DNA from: Anaerococcus sp.
GTDB lineage: Bacteria; Bacillota; Clostridia; Tissierellales; Peptoniphilaceae
Length of the DNA: 8,755 bases
Assembly: GCA_030825745.1 (NCBI GenBank)
Contig: JAPJPH010000025.1
Span: 1 to 8,755 of the forward strand
Direction: 5' to 3'
The position numbers and the translations under genes are program-made. Positions 5,444 to 8,755 of the stretch are shown in pieces. The notes beneath the pieces were generated by a model. The model was not told where the DNA came from. It was given only the letters and a program-made list of their open reading frames with translations, and did no database searches. The first letter of the stretch is position 1. Each line of letters begins with the position of its first letter.

Positions 5444-5776
5444 AAATTTGTTTCTAAGTCTAAGTTTTGTAATCAAAATTAAAAGAGCTAGGTATAAAAT
5501 TACGATTATTACTATAAGCACTGATAGATAATTTCTATTATCTAGAAAATAAATCAATAAGGGATATATTAGTCCAAAAAATATTAGACCAAGAATTATA
5601 GATAAATTGCCCACAAAATTATTACCATAATACCAGGTATCTTCGCTAAAACATACTTCCCATACATGAAAGCCTACCTGCATATTAGGATATGAAGAAT
5701 GAAATTTTTTAAAGAAAATACCTATATATATACTAAAGGCCAAAAGCAACACATCTGTAGTAATTAAAGGACCCAT
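5426..5776 (-). CDS. Small SdpI-family membrane protein
   Basis: A 116-residue integral membrane protein with three predicted helices (about 4-22, 55-77 and 81-103) and a basic C-terminal tail (KLRLRNKFDLKDK). Between the first two helices is the pattern VGFHVWEVCFSEDTWYYGNN, followed by VGNLSIILGLI. This lines up with the SdpI/YfhL-type signature (IGYRT...S...E.W..AN...G.L..I.GLI), where Gly, the aromatic, Ser, Trp and Asn are conserved. In B. subtilis SdpI confers immunity to the SdpC toxin and signals to its regulator; many family members have no known role and only that is established. The usual Arg in GYRT is His here. The start is supported by GAGGTGA (5781-5787) on the minus strand and by an extended -10 promoter. 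It is divergent from the glycolipid operon and convergent with EIIB. No toxin gene is near it. Confidence 0.72.
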   Translation of the reverse strand: MGPLITTDVLLLAFSIYIGIFFKKFHSSYPNMQVGFHVWEVCFSEDTWYYGNNFVGNLSIILGLIFFGLIYPLLIYFLDNRNYLSVLIVIIVILYLALLILITKLRLRNKFDLKDK

Positions 5777-5797
5777 TTTATCACCTCACTTTAAAAT

Positions 5798-5806
5798 ATT
5801 ATACCA
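5798..5806 (-). promoter_or_regulatory. Extended -10 promoter of the SdpI-like gene
   Basis: On the minus strand the sequence reads TGGTATAAT, a consensus TATAAT (plus-strand 5798-5803) preceded by the TGN extension. The -35 region is poor (TTTAAG at 16 bp), as is usual for extended -10 promoters. The start would be near 5791, giving a leader of about 15 nt that just includes GAGGTGA. Confidence 0.55.
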
Positions 5807-5843
5807 AAAAAAGTCTATACTTAAAATCCAAGACAAAATGACT

Positions 5844-5872
5844 TTGGAAATTTATCTTAAATATGTTATCCT
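5844..5872 (+). promoter_or_regulatory. Candidate promoter of the glycolipid operon
   Basis: TTGGAA (5844-5849) and TATCCT (5867-5872) are 17 bp apart, and TG one base before the -10 gives it an extended form. The predicted start near 5879 leaves a very short leader beginning around the GAGGT (5879-5883) ribosome binding site. Because of that, the true start could use another box. Confidence 0.4.
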
Positions 5873-5887
5873 AATAATGAGGTATTT

Positions 5888-7048
5888 ATGAAAATATTAA
5901 TAACAAGCGATTGGTACTACCCGGTAGTTAATGGGGTAGTTAGATCTGTTTTAAATTTAAAAGAAGATTTAGAAAAAAGAGGTCATGAGGTAAGGGTGCT
6001 GACCCTATCAAATACCCTAAAATCATACAAGGCAGAAAACATTTACTATGTAGGATCATTATCTGCCAAAAAAATCTACCCAGAGGCTAGGGTAAGCAAT
6101 TTAATAGCCAAAACCCACCTAAAGGAGATAAAAAGATGGTCTCCAGATGTAGTTCACTCCCAATGTGAATTTTCTACCTTTTTGATGGCAAAAAGGATTA
6201 CCCACGACCTAAAAATCCCCCTAATCCACACCTACCATACAATCTATGAGGATTACACCCATTATTTTATCCCAAATAAGGCTACTGGAAGAAAGGTTGT
6301 GGCTGTAGCTAGCAAGAGATTTGCTAACCTATGTGATCAAATAATAGCTCCAAGTATAAAAACAAAAAACTTATTAGTAGATTATGGGATAGAAGATAGG
6401 AAAGTATCAGTTATACCAACAGGGATACATATACCGCCTCTTTATGAAAGCAACCTTAGAAAGCTAATGGGTTTTGAAGAAAATACAAAAATCCTTCTCT
6501 ACCTAGGAAGACTGGGTGCTGAAAAAAATATAGAAGAAGTTATAGACTTCTACCAAGGGCTTGAAAATGAAAAAGCCAGATTATATATAGTTGGTGGGGG
6601 TCCCTACCAAGAAGACCTAAAAGAGTTTGCTAGTAAACTAGATAAAAAGGTTGAATTTGTAGGCATGGTTGATCCTAGTCAGGTAAATAAATACTACCAA
6701 GTAGCAGATGTATTTATAACTGCATCTACATCAGAAACCCAGGGTCTAACCTACTATGAAGCCCTTGCAAATGGGACTGTTGCCATATGTAGGAAAGATA
6801 GCTCACTTGAGGGAGTGATTTTTGATGGTTTTAATGGCTACCAATATGATGATTTTACTAGCTTTAACCAGGCCATTAACAAGGTTTTAGACAATGATGA
6901 ATTAAGATCTTACCTAAGCACAAATGCGAGAAAGTATGCTGTAGAAAAATTTTCAGTAGAATCCTTCGGCAAAAAATGCGAGGACTTATACGAAAAATCT
7001 ATAAAAGAGTACAAATATGAAAGTATTAATATATTCAAACGACTATGA
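5888..7048 (+). CDS. GT4 glycosyltransferase, 1,2-diacylglycerol 3-alpha-glucosyltransferase type
   Basis: A 386-residue membrane-associated GT-B enzyme expected to transfer glucose from UDP-glucose to diacylglycerol, making alpha-monoglucosyl-diacylglycerol. The N-terminal domain starts with KILITSDWYYPVVNGVVRSV (2-21), the acceptor-side glycine loop, and contains the characteristic IHTYHTIYEDYTHYF (113-127) shared with Acholeplasma MGS-type lipid glucosyltransferases. The C-terminal donor domain has VIPTGI (175-180), LGRLGAEKN (206-214; Arg208 and Lys213 near the donor phosphates), VGGGPYQEDL (235-244) and the EX7E motif ETQGLTYYE (Glu283, Glu291). No signal peptide or true membrane helix is seen; surface association through basic helices is typical of the family. 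GAGG at 5879-5882 supports the start. The following gene overlaps its last 32 bp. Relatives: streptococcal Spr0982/IagA-type and Listeria LafA. The sugar and acceptor are inferred from family resemblance. Confidence 0.86.
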   Translation: MKILITSDWYYPVVNGVVRSVLNLKEDLEKRGHEVRVLTLSNTLKSYKAENIYYVGSLSAKKIYPEARVSNLIAKTHLKEIKRWSPDVVHSQCEFSTFLMAKRITHDLKIPLIHTYHTIYEDYTHYFIPNKATGRKVVAVASKRFANLCDQIIAPSIKTKNLLVDYGIEDRKVSVIPTGIHIPPLYESNLRKLMGFEENTKILLYLGRLGAEKNIEEVIDFYQGLENEKARLYIVGGGPYQEDLKEFASKLDKKVEFVGMVDPSQVNKYYQVADVFITASTSETQGLTYYEALANGTVAICRKDSSLEGVIFDGFNGYQYDDFTSFNQAINKVLDNDELRSYLSTNARKYAVEKFSVESFGKKCEDLYEKSIKEYKYESINIFKRL

Positions 7049-8018
7049 TACAGTAAAAGAATCAGGAGTTGGAAAGGCTATAGACCACCAAAAAAAGGCC
7101 TTGGACCTAGCAGGTGTTTCTTATACCCTAGATAGTGATGATGACTTTGACATAGTCCATATAAACACTGTATTTCCAAATGCAGTCAATTTTGCCAAAA
7201 AAGCAAAAAAGAATGGTAAAAAGGTAATTTACCATGCCCACTCTACCAAGGAAGATTTCAAAAATTCCTTCATCCTTAGCAATCAAATAGCACCAGTTTT
7301 CAAGACTTGGTTACAATATTGCTATAACCAAGGAGATCTAATTCTAACACCAAGTGAATATTCTAAAAAGCTTCTACAATCCTACAAGATTAAAAAGGAT
7401 ATAGAGGTAGTATCCAATGGGATAGACCTTGATTTTTGGAAGCAAAAGGAAAATGATAGGAAAAATTTCTACAATAAATATGGCCTAGATACAAATAAGA
7501 AATCAGTAATTTCAGTAGGTCTTCCCATAAAAAGAAAGGGTATAGATGATTTTATAAACCTAGCCCATAGCCTAGATCAATATGAGTTTATATACTTTGG
7601 GAAATTAGATAAGAGACTGATGAGTCCTGATATAAAAAAGATGATAGATAAAAAGCCTTTAAATCTAAAATTTCCAGGCTATGTAAATAGTGAGGACCTT
7701 AGGATGGCTTATAGTGGTTCAGACCTATATACATTCTTAACCCATGAAGAAACTGAGGGCATAGTCCTATTAGAGGCCCTAGCTTTAAAAAGCAATATCC
7801 TAATTAGGGATATTAAAATATTTGAAAAAGACTTTATAGATGGGATAAATATATATAAGGCAGATGGATTTGATCAAATAAAAGAAAAAACCCAGGCTAT
7901 TTTAGAAAATCAGTTAAAACCCTTGGGTGATGAGGGCTATAAAATAGCTGAAGAAAAGTCTATAGAAAAAACAGGTTTAAAACTTAAACAAATATATGAA
8001 AGGGTATTAAAACTATGA
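7017..8018 (+). CDS. GT4 glycosyltransferase, CpoA/diglucosyl-diacylglycerol-synthase type
   Basis: A 333-residue GT-B enzyme expected to add the second hexose to monoglucosyl-diacylglycerol. The N-terminal half resembles pneumococcal CpoA closely: SGVGKAIDHQKKALDLAG (16-33), DIVHIN (45-50), the HAHSTKEDFKNSF block (73-85), LTPSEYSK (110-117) and VVSNGID (131-137). The donor domain has VGLPIKRKG (167-175) and EX7E in EETEGIVLLE (Glu245, Glu253). In pneumococcus the pair makes Gal-Glc-DAG; in Acholeplasma and Listeria-type systems the second sugar is glucose or galactose, so its identity here is open. The ATG at 7017 lies inside the end of the first transferase gene, a 32-bp overlap in a different frame, with only AAAGAG (7003-7008) as ribosome binding site, which suggests coupled translation. 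The stop overlaps the start of the next gene (ATGA). Confidence 0.87.
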   Translation: MKVLIYSNDYDTVKESGVGKAIDHQKKALDLAGVSYTLDSDDDFDIVHINTVFPNAVNFAKKAKKNGKKVIYHAHSTKEDFKNSFILSNQIAPVFKTWLQYCYNQGDLILTPSEYSKKLLQSYKIKKDIEVVSNGIDLDFWKQKENDRKNFYNKYGLDTNKKSVISVGLPIKRKGIDDFINLAHSLDQYEFIYFGKLDKRLMSPDIKKMIDKKPLNLKFPGYVNSEDLRMAYSGSDLYTFLTHEETEGIVLLEALALKSNILIRDIKIFEKDFIDGINIYKADGFDQIKEKTQAILENQLKPLGDEGYKIAEEKSIEKTGLKLKQIYERVLKL

Positions 8019-8707
8019 GATCTACCCTAAAATTTTTCCTCTATGTTATAATTGCAGTAATAATACCAGCTGCTGTTATGTCAATCGTGCTAATCTTTGA
8101 TCAAAATTATATACTAATGCTTATAGCTCAATTATTTGTAATAATGCTTATGATACTAGCCTTTACAAGCATATTTAAACTTACAAATAAGTATGAGAAA
8201 AAGACAGAAGCACTAATAAAAGATAGTAAAAATATAAAACAACTTCAAAAACTTAGAGATGAAAGAAAAACATACCAGTCAAAAGCAAATATAACTAGGG
8301 CTATCCTACTAAAAGAATACTCAGATGAGGAAGCAGAAAAACTTAAAAAATATACCAATAAAACATCTGATATGGCACATTTTTATGCTGGAAAAATATC
8401 TAATCTGCCAGCAGATAAAAAAGAAGAATATAAGATTAGAAGAGATAACTTTAACAAAAAATACGGTAAAAAAGCTAGGGTTTACCCAGATTTTAAGGGT
8501 AACTTACGCTTTGCTATAAAATGGACACTCCTATTTTTTCTAGCATCATTTATATTTGTTAGCCTAAAAAAATATATAAACCCTAGCCTAGAAGAAGCAA
8601 TCTTCATCTATACTATCCAGATGATTCTTTTAATAGGACTTATGGCAAATGCTTTAATTTGGATAATAAGAGCCCTAATATCTAAGTGGAACCAAGATTT
8701 TTTATAA
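8015..8707 (+). CDS. Four-helix membrane protein of unknown function, coupled to the glycolipid transferases
   Basis: A 230-residue protein I do not recognise. It has two hydrophobic segments near the N-terminus (about 5-27 and 32-54), a charged, Lys/Glu-rich, mostly helical soluble region (about 55-164, probably cytoplasmic by the positive-inside rule) and two more hydrophobic segments (about 166-184 and 194-221). Within the soluble region 60-88 looks coiled-coil-like, and DEEAEKLKKYTNKTSDMAHFY (104-124) has no motif I can name. There is no signal peptide with a cleavage site. The start overlaps the stop of the CpoA-like gene by 4 nt (ATGA), so it is very likely translated with it and belongs to the same operon. 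By position it could help the glycolipid enzymes, or transport or scaffold their products. Listeria laf operons also carry an extra membrane-protein gene, but I cannot claim homology. A terminator begins at its stop codon. Confidence 0.8.
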   Translation: MRSTLKFFLYVIIAVIIPAAVMSIVLIFDQNYILMLIAQLFVIMLMILAFTSIFKLTNKYEKKTEALIKDSKNIKQLQKLRDERKTYQSKANITRAILLKEYSDEEAEKLKKYTNKTSDMAHFYAGKISNLPADKKEEYKIRRDNFNKKYGKKARVYPDFKGNLRFAIKWTLLFFLASFIFVSLKKYINPSLEEAIFIYTIQMILLIGLMANALIWIIRALISKWNQDFL

Positions 8708-8730
8708 AGACCAGTGACCTGGTCTTTTTT
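8706..8730 (+). terminator. Rho-independent terminator of the glycolipid operon
   Basis: AAAGACCAG (8706-8714) pairs with CTGGTCTTT (8719-8727) around a TGAC loop and runs into six T residues. The last two bases of the preceding stop codon are in the stem. The remaining 25 bases of the window are AT-rich with nothing recognisable. Confidence 0.92.
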
Positions 8731-8755
8731 AATTTAACCTTTAATAATTAAATAA

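Noticed and set aside
5827..5848. TCCAA...TTGGA inverted repeat near the glycolipid promoter
   Set aside because: Only 5-bp arms with a 12-bp mismatched centre; expected by chance in this base composition.
8325..8519. 64-codon open frame inside the four-helix protein gene
   Set aside because: Same strand but another frame; Lys/Asn/Ile-rich translation with no motif and no separate ribosome binding site.
1..8755. CRISPR array, tRNA/rRNA, insertion sequence, phage or attachment site, riboswitch
   Set aside because: No regularly spaced repeats, transposase or integrase motifs, terminal inverted repeats, cloverleaf sequences or known aptamer cores were seen on either strand.

Overview
The window looks like chromosomal DNA of a low-GC Gram-positive anaerobe of the Firmicutes. 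Evidence: very AT-rich sequence, heavy use of ATA, AGA/AGG and CTA codons, strong AGGAG-type ribosome binding sites, sigma-A-type promoters, a lipoprotein signal peptide, a sortase-type NPKTG wall-anchor signal, and a streptococcal/mollicute-type pair of glycolipid glucosyltransferases. The codon style and the NPKTG anchor suggest Tissierellia/Peptoniphilaceae (Anaerococcus-like); this placement is inference.

Layout. 1-282: 3' part of a small cell-wall-anchored surface protein gene broken by an in-frame stop and a one-base frameshift. 383-766: FMN-binding lipoprotein with its own promoter and terminator. 853-2674: a two-gene sugar unit, mannose-6-phosphate isomerase (manA) followed 1 nt later by a ROK-family sugar kinase, probably fructokinase. 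A bidirectional terminator (2693-2723) separates it from the convergent pncB (nicotinate phosphoribosyltransferase, minus strand, 2722-4164). Divergent from pncB across about 130 bp is a pair with a 1-nt overlap, a Gph-like HAD phosphatase (4295-4945) and a lone mannose-family PTS EIIB protein (4945-5412). Next is a convergent small SdpI-family membrane protein (minus strand, 5426-5776). Divergent from it is a tightly coupled three-gene operon (5888-8707): an alpha-monoglucosyldiacylglycerol-synthase-like GT4, a CpoA/diglucosyl-lipid-synthase-like GT4, and an unrecognised four-helix membrane protein, closed by a strong terminator.

How the genes fit together. manA and the kinase would feed mannose and fructose into fructose-6-phosphate. 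pncB salvages nicotinate for NAD. The last operon should make the mono- and di-hexosyl diacylglycerols that act as membrane lipids and often as lipoteichoic acid anchors. The lipoprotein probably carries covalent FMN outside the membrane.

Most of the window is ordinary metabolic chromosome, and I see no clear undescribed system. The least explained parts are the orphan EIIB coupled to a HAD phosphatase, the four-helix protein coupled to the glycolipid enzymes with an SdpI-like gene divergent from them, the palindrome overlapping the pncB/HAD promoters, and the in-frame hexanucleotide repeat in the lipoprotein signal peptide.
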